Of a stretch of 53,095 nucleotides of DNA, positions 24,767 through 34,622 are shown one piece after another; positions within the stretch are counted from its first letter, which is position 1; each line of letters opens with the position of its first letter. Position numbers and translations under genes: made by a program. Under the pieces are notes generated by a model, which searched no databases, was not told the DNA's origin, and saw only the letters and a program-made list of their open reading frames with translations. The DNA lies in NCBI GenBank assembly GCA_024275795.1, contig JAJRYJ010000002.1, positions 1 to 53,095 on the forward strand, in the 5' to 3' direction. Source of the DNA: Actinomycetes bacterium. Its GTDB lineage: Bacteria > Actinomycetota > Thermoleophilia > BMS3ABIN01.

Positions 24767-25704
24767 GTGACGGGCGGGATACACATGATTTTGCGGATAC
24801 CGTTCCCGGCCCGGAAACCGGGCCCTTCCACTCCGGTTTCGCGGCGCTGGTGGGCAGGCCCAACACGGGCAAGTCGACGCTGGTGAACGCACTGGTGGGC
24901 GAGAAGGTGAGCATCACCTCTCCGAAGCCACAGACCACCAGGAACCGCATCGCCGGCATCATCAACGGCCCGGGCTGCCAGGTCGTGCTGCTGGACCTGC
25001 CCGGTTTCCAGAAACCGCGCGACCTGTTGACTGGGCGCATGCAGGAGGCGGTGGAGGCGACGCTGGCGGAGGTGGACCTGATACTGTTCATGCTCGACGC
25101 GTCGAAAGCTATCGGCGCCGGCGACCGTTTCGTGGCTGACAGCGTCTTCGCCGCGGGGACACCGGTGATCGTCATTGTCAACAAGATCGACCTGGTGGGA
25201 CGCGGCAGGCTGCTGCCACAGCTGGATGAGGCATCGAGGCTGGGGGATTTCCGGGAACTGTTTCCCGTGAGCGCCCTCACGGGCGAGGGACTGGAACCGC
25301 TGTTGACGGCCATAGCCGCCGATCTGCCGGAAGGGCCCAGGTATTATCCGGAGGACATGGTTACCGACCAGCCGGAGGCGATGCTGGTGGCGTAGCTGGT
25401 GCGGGAGCAGGTGATCAGGCTGACCCGGGAGGAGGTGCCTCACGCGGTGGCGGTGGAGGTCCTGTCCATGGAGCCGCGCGGCGAAGGCGGCCTGGTGGAT
25501 ATCGAGGCAGCCGTGCTGGTGGAGAGGGATTCGCAGAAGGGCATCATCGTCGGCAGGCAGGGGCGCATGATCAGGGAGATCGGAACCCGCGCCCGCAGGG
25601 AGATCCAGGCGCTGCTGGGTTCGCGCGTCTACCTGGACCTGGTGGTGAAGGTGAGAAAGAAGTGGCGCAACGATGAGCGGCGCCTCGGAGAGTTGGGGTT
25701 ATGA
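24763..25704 (+). CDS. era: GTPase Era interrupted by in-frame TAG
   Basis: ATG at 24763. The GTPase domain has G1 GRPNTGKST, G2 region KPQTTRNRI, G3 DLPG, G4 NKID and G5 SAL. Codon 211 is TAG (25393-25395), just after DQPEAMLVA, and the frame continues LVREQVIRLTREEVPHAVAV into the KH domain with GIIVGRQGRMIREIG, ending TGA at 25702. Joined, it is 313 residues, normal Era length. The TAG replaces the Glu that Era proteins almost always have in the VAEIIREK segment, linking G and KH domains. Era binds the 3' end of 16S rRNA and is usually essential, so a true knock-out is improbable. GAG to TAG is a single base change. Confidence 0.92.
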
Positions 25705-25829
25705 CGCGGAACAGCGTTCCGGCGCTTGACCCCTGTGATAATATGAGTTTGCTATAGTTCCGCGAGCGTCGGCCCTTTTCGGGAAGAGCCGGGCGGCGGA
25801 ACCGGACCGCTTCTGATCGGAGGCCATTG

Positions 25830-26534
25830 ATGGCTTTAAGAATAGAGGAACTGGCCAAGACCATCGACCACACGATGCTCAGGCCCGAGGCCACGCGCAC
25901 CGATATCGAGCAGGTCTGCGACGAGGCCAGGGAGCACCATTTCGCTTCCGTATGCATATTCCCGGCCTGGGTGCCGCTGGCGGCGAACCTGCTGAAGAGC
26001 GATGACGTCAAGGTCTGCACCGTTCTCTCGTTTCCCTTCGGCGGAGACACCACCCGCACCAAGGTCAGGGCGGCCGAGAACGCTGTCGGCGTGGGGGCCG
26101 ACGAGGTGGAGTTCGTCATCAATATCGGCGCCATGCTCTCCGGGAACTTCCGGCTGGTGCGTGACGAGATCGCCTCCGTGGTGCGCGCCGTGAGGATGAA
26201 GAGCGTCAATGTCGGCAAAGGCCTGGTGCTGGTGAAGGTGATCATCGAGGCCTGCTACCTGGACAAGAAGCTGATGCGCCTCGCCTGCAAGATGATCGAG
26301 GACGGCGGCGCCGATTTCGTCAAGACCTCCACCGGCTTCGGCCCCGAGGGCGCCACCGTATCCGCGGTCGAGCTCCTGCGTGATGAACTTTCGGAGGGCA
26401 TCGGCGTCAAGGCCGCCGGCGGTATCGTCACCGATGAGGACGCGGAGACGATGATCAACGCCGGCGCCGCCCGCCTGGGCACCAGCTCCGCCGTCGCTAT
26501 CATGAAAGAGTTCTCCGAGACCAAGGGCGAATAG
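25830..26534 (+). CDS. deoC: Deoxyribose-phosphate aldolase
   Basis: 234 residues from ATG at 25830, with CGGAGG 5-7 bases upstream. DeoC motifs: [51 protein letters not shown], the Schiff-base Lys in [16 protein letters not shown] and [13 protein letters not shown]. It cleaves 2-deoxyribose-5-phosphate to glyceraldehyde-3-phosphate and acetaldehyde. A 125-base AT-richer gap follows era, so it probably has its own promoter. It ends in TAG; if that were read the frame would run about 100 codons through hisIE in the wrong frame, so TAG must mostly terminate here. Confidence 0.94.
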   Translation: MALRIEELAKTIDHTMLRPEATRTDIEQVCDEAREHHFASVCIFPAWVPLAANLLKSDDVKVCTVLSFPFGGDTTRTKVRAAENAVGVGADEVEFVINIGAMLSGNFRLVRDEIASVVRAVRMKSVNVGKGLVLVKVIIEACYLDKKLMRLACKMIEDGGADFVKTSTGFGPEGATVSAVELLRDELSEGIGVKAAGGIVTDEDAETMINAGAARLGTSSAVAIMKEFSETKGE

Positions 26535-26544
26535 CCCGGTTGCC

Positions 26545-27174
26545 TTGGCAGACCCCATCGCCATATCCGACCTCACCTTCGACGCCGACGGACTGATACC
26601 GGCCATCATCCAGGAATACGCCAGCGGCGAGGTGCTGATGATGGCGTTCATGAACAGGGAGTCGCTGCAGAAGACCCTGGATTCGGGCCGCACATGGTTC
26701 TGGAGCCGTTCGCGCCGGGAACTCTGGAACAAGGGGGCCACCAGCGGCCACTATCAGGAGGTCAGGGGCATCCGCTACGACTGCGACCTGGACTGCCTGC
26801 TGATACTTGTGGACCAGGAAGGCCCTGCCTGCCATACCAATGAACACAGCTGTTTCCACAGGGCCCTGGACGGCTCCCGCATCGGACCGGCGGGCTTCGA
26901 GGCGCTGACGAAACTCTTCGAGCTGGTGAAGCAGCGGCGGGAGCAGGCGCCGGCAGGCTCATACACGGGCGAGCTTTTTGACAAAGGTACCGACGCCATC
27001 CTCGCGAAGGTGGAAGAGGAGTCGTCGGAGCTGATAGCGGCCGCCGGGGGCGGCGGCCCGGAAGAGGTCAGGCACGAGGCGGCGGACCTTCTCTACCACC
27101 TGACGGTGCTGCTGGCCGACGCGGGCGTCGAGCTTGAAGACGTGCGGGAGGAGCTGCTGAAGCGATGGAAATGA
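26545..27174 (+). CDS. hisIE: Bifunctional phosphoribosyl-AMP cyclohydrolase / phosphoribosyl-ATP pyrophosphatase
   Basis: 209 residues from a TTG start. Residues 1-110 are His[50 protein letters not shown] and [10 protein letters not shown] with metal-binding Asp and Cys. Residues about 120-205 are His[30 protein letters not shown] and [10 protein letters not shown]. It carries out steps 2 and 3 of histidine synthesis. It is the only his gene here, and its TGA overlaps trpE, so histidine and tryptophan synthesis are coupled in one operon. Confidence 0.94.
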   Translation: MADPIAISDLTFDADGLIPAIIQEYASGEVLMMAFMNRESLQKTLDSGRTWFWSRSRRELWNKGATSGHYQEVRGIRYDCDLDCLLILVDQEGPACHTNEHSCFHRALDGSRIGPAGFEALTKLFELVKQRREQAPAGSYTGELFDKGTDAILAKVEEESSELIAAAGGGGPEEVRHEAADLLYHLTVLLADAGVELEDVREELLKRWK

Positions 27175-28685
27175 ACGGGGCAAACGCCGGTGCTGCGAGC
27201 CTCGAGATAAAGCCGTCCCTGGAAGAAGTCCGCGCCCTGGCCCGCGATTACAACCTGATTCCCGTCTACCACAGCTTCATCTCCGATCTGGAGACGCCGG
27301 TGTCGGCTTTCCTGAAGCTGGGCCACAGGGACAACTCCTTCCTGCTGGAGAGCGCCGAGCAGGGTGAGCGCATCGGCCGCTATTCCTTCCTCGGCTGCGA
27401 CCCCAGGGCCATCATCCGCTTCAGCGACGGTGAGCTGACCATCACCGAGGAAGACGTCGAGACCGTCATGGCGGTGGATGACCCCTTCAGGGCTATAGAG
27501 GATTACATGTCCCGCTACCGGGCGCCGGAGCTGGAGGGGCTGCCGCCCTTCATCGGCGGCGCCGTCGGCTCCTTCGGCTACGAGCTGGTGCGCTGGATCG
27601 AGCAGCTGCCGCCGGCGGGGCCCGACGAGCTGGGGTTGCCGGACATGGCGTTCATGGTCTCCGACTCCATCGTCATCTTCGACCACCTCAAGCACACCAT
27701 CGTATTGCTGGCCAACGTCTTCATCGAAGGGGATACAGATATCGAGGAGGCCTATGAACAGGCCTGCGGCCGCGTGCGGCGGCTCAAGCAGCTGCTCCGG
27801 AAGCCGCTGGCAGCTGCGGCGGAGAACCGGCGGCCGGCCCTGGAGGAACCGACGTCAAACTTCGAGCGCTCCGGGTTCGAGGCGGCTGTGGAACGGGTCA
27901 AGGAATATATCTTCGCGGGCGACGCCTTCCAGGTGGTGCCGTCCCAGCGCTTCCAGGTAGACGTGGGCGTCTCACCCTTCGGCATCTACCGCGGCCTGCG
28001 CACGGTCAACCCCTCGCCCTACATGTACTACATCAACTTTGCGGATTTCGCCCTGGTGGGTTCCTCCCCCGAGCCGTTGATAAAGGTGGACCGCGGCTGG
28101 GTGGAGACCCGGCCCATCGCCGGCACCCGGCCCCGCGGCGCCACGCCTGAGGAGGACAAGCAGCTGGCGGACGACCTGCTGGCGGACGCCAAGGAGCGCG
28201 CCGAGCACATCATGCTGGTGGACCTGGGCCGCAACGACCTGGGCAGGGTATGCGAGCCGGGGACGGTGGAGGTGGTGGACCTGATGCGCATCGAATATTA
28301 TTCCCACGTGATGCATATAGTCACCGTCGTCGTGGGCAAGCTGCGGCAGGGGCTGAAGGCGACGGACGCCCTCAGGGCCGCCTTCCCTGCGGGGACGGTC
28401 TCCGGCGCCCCCAAGATCAGGGCCATGGAGATAATCAACGAGCTGGAGCCCTCCCGTAGGGGCCCCTACGCGGGCGCCATCGGTTACCTGAGCTTCAGCG
28501 GCGAGCTGGATACCTGTATCTGCATCCGCACTATCATCGTCAAGGACGGCACGGCCTACGTGCAGGCCGGCGGTGGCGTCGTCGCCGACTCGGTGCCGGC
28601 TAACGAGTACGAGGAGACCCGCAACAAGGCCCGGGCCATGTTCAGGGCCATCGAGCTGGCCCAGGGGCAGGAGGAGTGGGAATAA
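27165..28685 (+). CDS. trpE: Anthranilate synthase component I
   Basis: 506 residues, ATG at 27165 (27171 is also possible), overlapping hisIE. The N-terminal domain has the feedback-related [16 protein letters not shown] (LLESA-type element). The chorismate-binding domain shows [77 protein letters not shown] and [10 protein letters not shown]. With TrpG it makes anthranilate from chorismate and glutamine. Ends TAA immediately before the trpG ATG. Confidence 0.96.
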   Translation: MEMNGANAGAASLEIKPSLEEVRALARDYNLIPVYHSFISDLETPVSAFLKLGHRDNSFLLESAEQGERIGRYSFLGCDPRAIIRFSDGELTITEEDVETVMAVDDPFRAIEDYMSRYRAPELEGLPPFIGGAVGSFGYELVRWIEQLPPAGPDELGLPDMAFMVSDSIVIFDHLKHTIVLLANVFIEGDTDIEEAYEQACGRVRRLKQLLRKPLAAAAENRRPALEEPTSNFERSGFEAAVERVKEYIFAGDAFQVVPSQRFQVDVGVSPFGIYRGLRTVNPSPYMYYINFADFALVGSSPEPLIKVDRGWVETRPIAGTRPRGATPEEDKQLADDLLADAKERAEHIMLVDLGRNDLGRVCEPGTVEVVDLMRIEYYSHVMHIVTVVVGKLRQGLKATDALRAAFPAGTVSGAPKIRAMEIINELEPSRRGPYAGAIGYLSFSGELDTCICIRTIIVKDGTAYVQAGGGVVADSVPANEYEETRNKARAMFRAIELAQGQEEWE

Positions 28686-29279
28686 ATGACCGCCGACGTG
28701 CTGGTAGTGGACAATTACGATTCCTTCACCTACAACCTGGTGCAGTTCCTGGGGGAGCTGGGCGCATCGGTGGACGTGCACCGCAACGACCGCATCACGC
28801 CGGAGGAGATCGGGGAGCGCGCTCCCGGCCACATCGTCATCTCCCCGGGTCCCTGCACGCCCAACGAGGCGGGTATCTCCATGGACGTGGTGCGCGTCCA
28901 CGGCGGCCGCATACCGATACTGGGCGTCTGCCTGGGGCACCAGTCCATCTGCCAGGTTTTCGGCGGCGAGATTCTGCGGGGGGAGGAGCCGGTGCACGGC
29001 AAGACCTCGCTGGTGCACCACGACGGCAGGACCATCTTCTCCGGCGTGAAGAGCCCCCTGGAGGCGACGCGTTACCACTCGCTCATCGTCGGCACGCCGC
29101 TTCCCGAGGTGCTGGAGCTCAGCGCCTGGACCGATGACGACGTGGTCATGGGTGTCAGGCACCGGACGCTGCCGGCGCTGGAGGGGGTCCAGTTCCATCC
29201 GGAGAGCATCCTCACCGCCACCGGCAAACAGATACTGGCGAATTTCCTGGAAATGACGGTCGCGGAAGGCGGCGAATGA
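28686..29279 (+). CDS. trpG: Anthranilate synthase component II (glutamine amidotransferase)
   Basis: 197 residues, ATG directly after the trpE TAA. It is a class I glutamine amidotransferase: VVDNYDSFTYNLVQFLGELG, VISPGPCTPNEAGIS, the nucleophile Cys in ILGVCLGHQSICQVFGG and the His-Glu pair in EGVQFHPESI. It supplies ammonia to TrpE, and may double as PabA in folate synthesis. Complete length. Confidence 0.95.
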   Translation: MTADVLVVDNYDSFTYNLVQFLGELGASVDVHRNDRITPEEIGERAPGHIVISPGPCTPNEAGISMDVVRVHGGRIPILGVCLGHQSICQVFGGEILRGEEPVHGKTSLVHHDGRTIFSGVKSPLEATRYHSLIVGTPLPEVLELSAWTDDDVVMGVRHRTLPALEGVQFHPESILTATGKQILANFLEMTVAEGGE

Positions 29280-29298
29280 CCATGGGAGGTGGACGGGG

Positions 29299-30333
29299 AT
29301 GCCCAACGAGATCCTGACATACGCCATCGACCGCCTGGCCGGTGGCAGTGATCTGACGGAGGCGGAGGCCGAGTCGGTGCTGGAGCAGATAATGTCCGGC
29401 AACGTCGGCGAGGCGCAGACCGCCGGGTTCCTGGTGGCGCTCAGGGCCAAGGGCGAGAGCGTGGACGAGATCGTCGGCCTGGCGCGCACCATGCGCCGTT
29501 TTTCCCTGGCGGTGGCGGCACCGGACGTGCAGCTTGTGGATACCTGCGGCACCGGCGGCGACAGGTCCAATACCTTCAACATCTCGACCACCGCCGCCTT
29601 CGTGGTGGCGGGGGCCGAGGGGCTGGTGGCCAAGCACGGCAACCGCAGCGCCACCAGCCAGTGCGGCAGCGCCGACGTGCTGGAGGCCCTGGGGGCCGAC
29701 CTGGAGCTTTCGGCGGAGGACGTGGCCCGCTGCATCGAAGAGGTGGGCATCGGCTTCATGTTCGCACCGGTGCACCACCAGGCGATGAAGCACGTGGTGC
29801 CGGTGCGCAGGGAACTGGGGGTGCGCACCATCTTCAACTTTCTCGGCCCCCTGACCAACCCGGCCGGAGCCCGTTTCCAGCTGATCGGCGTTTCGGACCG
29901 CGCCTACCTGGAGGTGATCGCCGAATCCCTGGCCAGGCTCGGCTGCGAACACGCGCTGGTGGTCCACGGGCAGGACGGGCTCGACGAGATCTCGATCGGC
30001 GCCGCCACGGACGTGGCTGAGGTGGGCGCAGGCAAGGAGATGTCCGTCTATACCATCAAGCCGGAGGACTACGGTATCGAGCGCACCGAGGGCATCGAGA
30101 TGCTGGCGGGAGGCTCGGCTGCGGATAATGCGGAGATATTGAGGAACATCCTCGGGGGCGAGACGGGCGTCAGGCGGGACATCGTGGTCCTGAACGCCGG
30201 CGCGGCCCTTTACACGGTGGGCGTCGCCGGTGACATCGCCTCCGGCGTCCAGATGGCGGCCGAGAGCATCGACTCGGGAGCGGCCCTCGGCAAGCTGCAG
30301 GCCTTTATCGAGGCGACACAAGCCGGGAGCTGA
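29299..30333 (+). CDS. trpD: Anthranilate phosphoribosyltransferase
   Basis: 344 residues. Diagnostic DTCGTGGDRSNTFNISTTAA, VAKHGNRSATSQCGSADVLE, GIGFMFAPVHHQAMKHV, TIFNFLGPLTNPAGA and HGQDGLDEIS are all in place. It transfers phosphoribosyl from PRPP to anthranilate. ATG at 29299, 19 bases after trpG, with GGAGG close upstream. Complete. Confidence 0.96.
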   Translation: MPNEILTYAIDRLAGGSDLTEAEAESVLEQIMSGNVGEAQTAGFLVALRAKGESVDEIVGLARTMRRFSLAVAAPDVQLVDTCGTGGDRSNTFNISTTAAFVVAGAEGLVAKHGNRSATSQCGSADVLEALGADLELSAEDVARCIEEVGIGFMFAPVHHQAMKHVVPVRRELGVRTIFNFLGPLTNPAGARFQLIGVSDRAYLEVIAESLARLGCEHALVVHGQDGLDEISIGAATDVAEVGAGKEMSVYTIKPEDYGIERTEGIEMLAGGSAADNAEILRNILGGETGVRRDIVVLNAGAALYTVGVAGDIASGVQMAAESIDSGAALGKLQAFIEATQAGS

Positions 30334-30337
30334 TGGA

Positions 30338-31159
30338 GTGCTGGATTTCCTGGAAAGCCTCCTGGAAACTACGGCAGCGGACCTGGACGAGCGCAAGCGG
30401 CGGTTTCCGGCTGAAAGCCTGCGCCAGGCCATCGCCGCAGGCGGCGGGACAGGCAATACGGGTGCCGGCGGCGATACGGCGGAGGGCGGCGGCAGCTTCT
30501 CGCGGGCGCTGGCCCGTGAGGGTATCTCCGTGATAGCCGAGTTCAAGCGCGCCTCGCCCTCGAAGGGCGATATCAGGCCCGATGCCGATATCGCCGCAGT
30601 GGCCGCGGCCTACGAACGCGCCGGGGTGTCGGCCATGTCCGTGCTCACGGAGGAGCGGCATTTCCGCGGCAGCCTCGACGACCTGCGGGCGGCGCGGCGG
30701 GCCTGCGGCCTGCCGTTGCTGCGGAAGGATTTCATCATCGACGGCTACCAGCTGCTGGAGGCCGCGGCTGCCGGCGCCGACGCCGTGCTGCTGATAGCGG
30801 CGGCGCTGGACGACGACCGGCTCGCAGGGCTTCAGCGGGATGCGGAGGCCGTCGGACTGGAATGCCTGGTGGAGGTGCATGACCGCAATGAGCTGGAGCG
30901 GGCGCTGGAAACGGCGCCGGCGATCATCGGCATCAATAATCGTGATCTCAGGACCTTCGATGTGGATTTAGGGAGAAGCCTAAATCTGATAGAGTTAGTG
31001 CCCGATGATGTTATTGTGGTCGGTGAGAGCGGCATCAGTGACAGGAAGGACGTATCACGGCTCGCCGAGGCGGGTTTTGACGCCATCCTCGTCGGCGAGA
31101 CCCTCATGCGCGCCCCCGACCCCGGCAGAAAGATAGATGAGCTGCTGTCATTCCACTGA
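30338..31159 (+). CDS. trpC: Indole-3-glycerol-phosphate synthase
   Basis: About 273 residues from GTG at 30338, 4 bases after trpD, with GGAG upstream. Key features: VIAEFKRASPSKGDI (catalytic Lys), YERAGVSAMSVLTEERHFRG, LPLLRKDFIIDGYQL, ADAVLLIAAAL, LVEVHDRNELERAL, IIGINNRDLRTFDVD and VGESGISDRKDV. A roughly 20-residue Gly-rich insert near residues 35-55 (AAGGGTGNTGAGGDTAEGGG) is unusual. trpF, trpB and trpA do not follow, so the trp operon is split in this genome. Confidence 0.95.
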   Translation: MLDFLESLLETTAADLDERKRRFPAESLRQAIAAGGGTGNTGAGGDTAEGGGSFSRALAREGISVIAEFKRASPSKGDIRPDADIAAVAAAYERAGVSAMSVLTEERHFRGSLDDLRAARRACGLPLLRKDFIIDGYQLLEAAAAGADAVLLIAAALDDDRLAGLQRDAEAVGLECLVEVHDRNELERALETAPAIIGINNRDLRTFDVDLGRSLNLIELVPDDVIVVGESGISDRKDVSRLAEAGFDAILVGETLMRAPDPGRKIDELLSFH

Positions 31160-31285
31160 TTCGAACGGTTTCTCCGGCTGCCACGTGGGTAATCAGTCCT
31201 GCTGTTGGCTATAGAGGAAAATATACTGAACCGTCGAAGCTTATCTCCAGTCCCGCCGGGAAAGATTGTGCTTGTCCGATAATTT

Positions 31286-33136
31286 ATGGCCGGTCTCTTT
31301 AAGAAAAAGCCGAAGAAGGACGAGGAGCAGGAACGAAAGCCTCCCGCTGAAAGCAGCGAGGCTGCAGCTGAATCCTCACAGGGGGAGCCCAGGAAACCCA
31401 AGGGCCCCAGGAAGCCCCTTTTCGCGAAAAAGAAGAAGAAAGCGGCCGCGCCGTCAGAACCCGTGACGGCAACCGAATCCGGAACAGTTCCGGAACCCGG
31501 CCCCGAGCCCAAGCCCAAGCCCAAGCCCGAAGCCAAGCCCGAAGCCGGAACGGAGAAACCCGGGAAGCGCGGCCTCTTCAAGCGCAAGAGCAAGGATAAA
31601 GGCGAAGAAGAGGTAGAGGGTAAGGCGAAACGTGAGGAAAAGGGCGTTCCGCCGCCGGAACCAAAGAAAAAAAAGAAGAAACGCGGCGGCTTCGGTGGGT
31701 CCAGGTACAGTCCTGTGGGGCTTGATATCGGCAGGGGATCCATCTCCGCCGTGCGCCTGCAGCATACGGCCGCAGGTTCAGTGATCCACTCCGCAGCTCT
31801 GGACCAGCTCCCCGAGGGCATCATCAACGAGGGAGAAGTGATCGACGTCGCGGCGCTGGCCACGGCGCTGAAGAATTTCTGGAAGACCTACAAGATCAGG
31901 GGCAGGAAGGTATCGCTGGGCCTGGCGAGCCAGAAGGTGGTAGTGAGGACGCTGGACTTCCCCATGCTTGACAAGAAGGAGTTACGGCAGGCCATCGAGT
32001 ACCAGGCCCAGGATTACATCCCCATTCCCATCGAGGAGGCCGTCTTCGACTTCCACGTGATGGGGCGCTTCACGGACGAGGATGGTGTGGAGAAGCAGAA
32101 GGTGCTGGTGATAGCCGCCCAGAAGGTGATGGTGATGAATTTCATCGACGCCATCAAGAAGGCCAAGCTCACCATCGACGGTATCGACCTGCAGGCCTTC
32201 GCCATGTTGAGGACCTTTTCCACGCGCAGCTTCCTGGATGCGGGCGCGCCCAGCGGACAGGCGACGGCCATCGTCAACGTGGCCTCGGATGTGACGAACA
32301 TGATCATCGAGACCAACGGCGAGCCGCAGTTCACGCGTATAACCTCTTTCGGCGGCGACGATTTCACGCGCGCCGTCCAGGAACAGACCGGCGTCTCCTT
32401 CGCCGAGGCGGAGTTGCTGAAGGCGCAGGTAGGTCTGGCGGCGCCGAACCAGACGGGAAACCAGACGGGCGGTGAACCGCTGACGGACGGCGGAACGCCG
32501 ACGGATGACGGATCCGGCGGTGACTTGCCCGGCGGCGATGGCCCCGAAGGCGAAGGGCCGCCGGATAGCGGTCCCCCGGAAGACGGTCCCCCGGAAGACG
32601 GTCCCCCGGATGAGAGCGCCCCGCCACAGGGCGGAGATTTCCTCGAGGGGCCGCCCATCGGCGGGCCGGAAGATTCTCCCGGCACCCCCGGTGAGGGGGC
32701 GGGAACGTCTCCGGGAGAGGGTGGAGGTGTTCCCCCGGGAGAGGGCGGGGAGGGCGAAGCCGGTCCCGGTTCACAAGGCGAGCTGGACTGGCCCGAGGTC
32801 CACGCTGAGGATGAGGACAAGGAAAGGGAGATGGTGGTCAGGCGGGCTCTCGAGATCACGGCCGATTCGTTCGCCGAGGAACTGCGCCGCTCCCTGGATT
32901 ATTACATGTCGCAGGACGATTCATTGCCCATCGGCCGATTGTTGCTCAGTGGCGGTGGCTCCCTGCTGCCGAACCTGGTTGCCCATCTTTCGCAGATATT
33001 CCCCTTCCCGGTGGAGCTTGGGAACCCGCTGGCGAGGATCACGCAGAACAAGTCGGACCTTTCCGATGACGAGCTCAGGGCCTTGGCGCCCAGGCTGGCC
33101 ATCGCCATCGGACTGGCGCTCGAGGACGAGGAGTAG
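31286..33136 (+). CDS. pilM: Type IV pilus assembly protein PilM with extra low-complexity regions
   Basis: 616 residues against about 350 for a usual PilM. Residues 1-145 are a Lys/Glu/Pro-rich disordered extension. The actin-like ATPase begins at SPVGLDIGRGSISAVRLQHT and continues with SLGLASQKVVVRTLDFPMLD, ELRQAIEYQAQDYIPIPIEE, IVNVASDVTNMII and SFGGDDFTRAVQEQTGVSF. A Gly/Pro/Asp/Glu insert of about 110 residues (roughly 390-500, with repeats at DNA level) then separates it from the last part, LLLSGGGSLLPNLVAHLSQI. PilM docks PilN and PilO at the inner side of the membrane. Ends in TAG, followed four codons later by TAA; pilN starts 2 bases on. Confidence 0.9.
   Translation: MAGLFKKKPKKDEEQERKPPAESSEAAAESSQGEPRKPKGPRKPLFAKKKKKAAAPSEPVTATESGTVPEPGPEPKPKPKPEAKPEAGTEKPGKRGLFKRKSKDKGEEEVEGKAKREEKGVPPPEPKKKKKKRGGFGGSRYSPVGLDIGRGSISAVRLQHTAAGSVIHSAALDQLPEGIINEGEVIDVAALATALKNFWKTYKIRGRKVSLGLASQKVVVRTLDFPMLDKKELRQAIEYQAQDYIPIPIEEAVFDFHVMGRFTDEDGVEKQKVLVIAAQKVMVMNFIDAIKKAKLTIDGIDLQAFAMLRTFSTRSFLDAGAPSGQATAIVNVASDVTNMIIETNGEPQFTRITSFGGDDFTRAVQEQTGVSFAEAELLKAQVGLAAPNQTGNQTGGEPLTDGGTPTDDGSGGDLPGGDGPEGEGPPDSGPPEDGPPEDGPPDESAPPQGGDFLEGPPIGGPEDSPGTPGEGAGTSPGEGGGVPPGEGGEGEAGPGSQGELDWPEVHAEDEDKEREMVVRRALEITADSFAEELRRSLDYYMSQDDSLPIGRLLLSGGGSLLPNLVAHLSQIFPFPVELGNPLARITQNKSDLSDDELRALAPRLAIAIGLALEDEE
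32570..32614 (+). repeat. Three 15-base tandem repeats in the PilM insert
   Basis: The unit GGTCCCCCGGAAGAC occurs at 32570-32584 and 32585-32599, and with changes (GGTCCCCCGGATGAG) at 32600-32614. It encodes GPPED, GPPED, GPPDE within the Gly/Pro/acidic insert. Such repeats can change length by slippage and may mark a quickly evolving linker. Confidence 0.9.
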
Positions 33137-33138
33137 AT

Positions 33139-33912
33139 GTGCCGAGAGTAAACCTGGTACCGATTGAAGAACAGCATAAGGAGTTCCGGCGCAGGTTCGT
33201 AATCGTGCCCGTGGCGGGCGCTGCGATCCTGCTTATCGCCATGGGTGCAACCTATGTTTATCTCGACCGCCAGGTCATCAGCACGGACAAGGAATACAAC
33301 GACCTTGTCCAGAACAACGCCAAGCTCGCCCCCCAGGTGAAGGAACTGGAATCATACGAAGAGAAACAGTCGGAGAAACAGGCGCGGCTGAACAGTGTCG
33401 TCGAGCTCTACTCGCAGCGGGTGCGCTGGTCGCGGATTCTCGACGATCTCGCCTTCGTTGTGCCCTCCGAGGTCTGGTTCGAAGAGATCGAGGGCAAGGT
33501 TCCCAACCTGATCGCCGGCGGGGACAAGAAAGCCGACAAGGACGCGCTCGACTATGACTTCGTTGTGCGTGGCAACACCAACGACATGGATTACGTCGCA
33601 ATCCTGATGGTGAGGATGGGTTTGATACCAGGGCTGCGCGATATCAGGCTGATCACCTCCGAGCTGGAGCAGACCGACGCAGGCAGGCTGGCGTACCGGT
33701 TTGAGATCGGCGCCACACTGAGCGATGTCGGTGAACTGCAGAAACCGGCCGTCGCTCCCAGCACCGGCGAGGACGGACCGTCCGATACGACTACGGGCAC
33801 TACGGGAACGGGGACCACCGGCACTACGGGAACAAGTACCGGCGGTTCCTCCAGCACAACCGGGACTGACACCACCGGGACCGGGAGCTCCACCAACACG
33901 ACGGGGAATTGA
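33139..33912 (+). CDS. pilN: Type IV pilus assembly protein PilN
   Basis: 257 residues, GTG at 33139. The short cytoplasmic PRVNLVPIEEQHKEFRRRF is the PilN signature that binds PilM (NLVP motif), then one membrane helix (VIVPVAGAAILLIAMGATYV), then a periplasm-facing coiled-coil and ferredoxin-like domain. The last 45 residues are nearly all Thr, Gly and Ser (TTGTTGTGTTG type), an uncommon tail. It pairs with PilO to form the alignment complex. Starts 2 bases after the pilM stop. Confidence 0.88.
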   Translation: MPRVNLVPIEEQHKEFRRRFVIVPVAGAAILLIAMGATYVYLDRQVISTDKEYNDLVQNNAKLAPQVKELESYEEKQSEKQARLNSVVELYSQRVRWSRILDDLAFVVPSEVWFEEIEGKVPNLIAGGDKKADKDALDYDFVVRGNTNDMDYVAILMVRMGLIPGLRDIRLITSELEQTDAGRLAYRFEIGATLSDVGELQKPAVAPSTGEDGPSDTTTGTTGTGTTGTTGTSTGGSSSTTGTDTTGTGSSTNTTGN

Positions 33913-33931
33913 CCCGCATGGAGACTGAAGC

Positions 33932-34588
33932 GTGAAGCGAAGGGACATATACATACTTGTGGGGCTGGGCGTGCTGGTGATTATCGTCGCCTGGTATTTC
34001 CTGATCATCAGCCCCAAGCGCGATGAACTTGCCGAGGCGAAGGACAGGCGCGATACGGAGCAACGCAAGTTCGAGACCGACAGGGCCCGCGTTGAGCGAC
34101 TGCCAGAGGAGCGCAGCGCCGCGCGTCAGGCTACCGAGGACCTGTTGAAGATCAACAAGCTGGTGCCGGTGGACGAACAGATTCCATCGCTGATTATCGA
34201 GCTCAACAACAGCGCCAACCAGGCCGGCATCGATTTCGTGAAGATCACGCCTTCCACGGAGGTTGTCGTGGGCAACGAGACTGTCGTACCGCTGGACCTG
34301 ACGTTCGAGGGTCGCTTCTTCGATGTCAACGATTTTCTCTACAGGGTGGAGAATTATGCAAGGATCGAGGGTTCGGACGTCAATGTCAGCGGCCGTTTCG
34401 TCAGCGTAGTGGAGATCCTGATGCAGGAAGCCGATTACCTGGAATGGCCGAACGTTACCACGAAGCTGGGTGTGAACACTTACATGACCAGCCCGCCGCC
34501 GCAGGGGGCTTCAGCGGATCGCGCCAAGAGAAGCAGTTCTGACGGGCAGACCGAGCAGGCGGCGGCGGAAGCGCAGGCCGGCCAATAG
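33932..34588 (+). CDS. pilO: Type IV pilus assembly protein PilO
   Basis: 218 residues from GTG at 33932. A single N-terminal membrane helix (IYILVGLGVLVIIVAWYFLI) is followed by a coiled coil (AEAKDRRDTEQRKFETDRAR) and the PilO-type ferredoxin domain (VDEQIPSLIIELNNSANQAG, TFEGRFFDVNDFLYRVENYA). The C-terminal 35 residues are low complexity. Position after pilMN confirms the call. Ends in TAG. Confidence 0.88.
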   Translation: MKRRDIYILVGLGVLVIIVAWYFLIISPKRDELAEAKDRRDTEQRKFETDRARVERLPEERSAARQATEDLLKINKLVPVDEQIPSLIIELNNSANQAGIDFVKITPSTEVVVGNETVVPLDLTFEGRFFDVNDFLYRVENYARIEGSDVNVSGRFVSVVEILMQEADYLEWPNVTTKLGVNTYMTSPPPQGASADRAKRSSSDGQTEQAAAEAQAGQ

Positions 34589-34622
34589 GGCGGGCGAGTC
34601 ATGTCAACAGGGCAGGCAAGCC

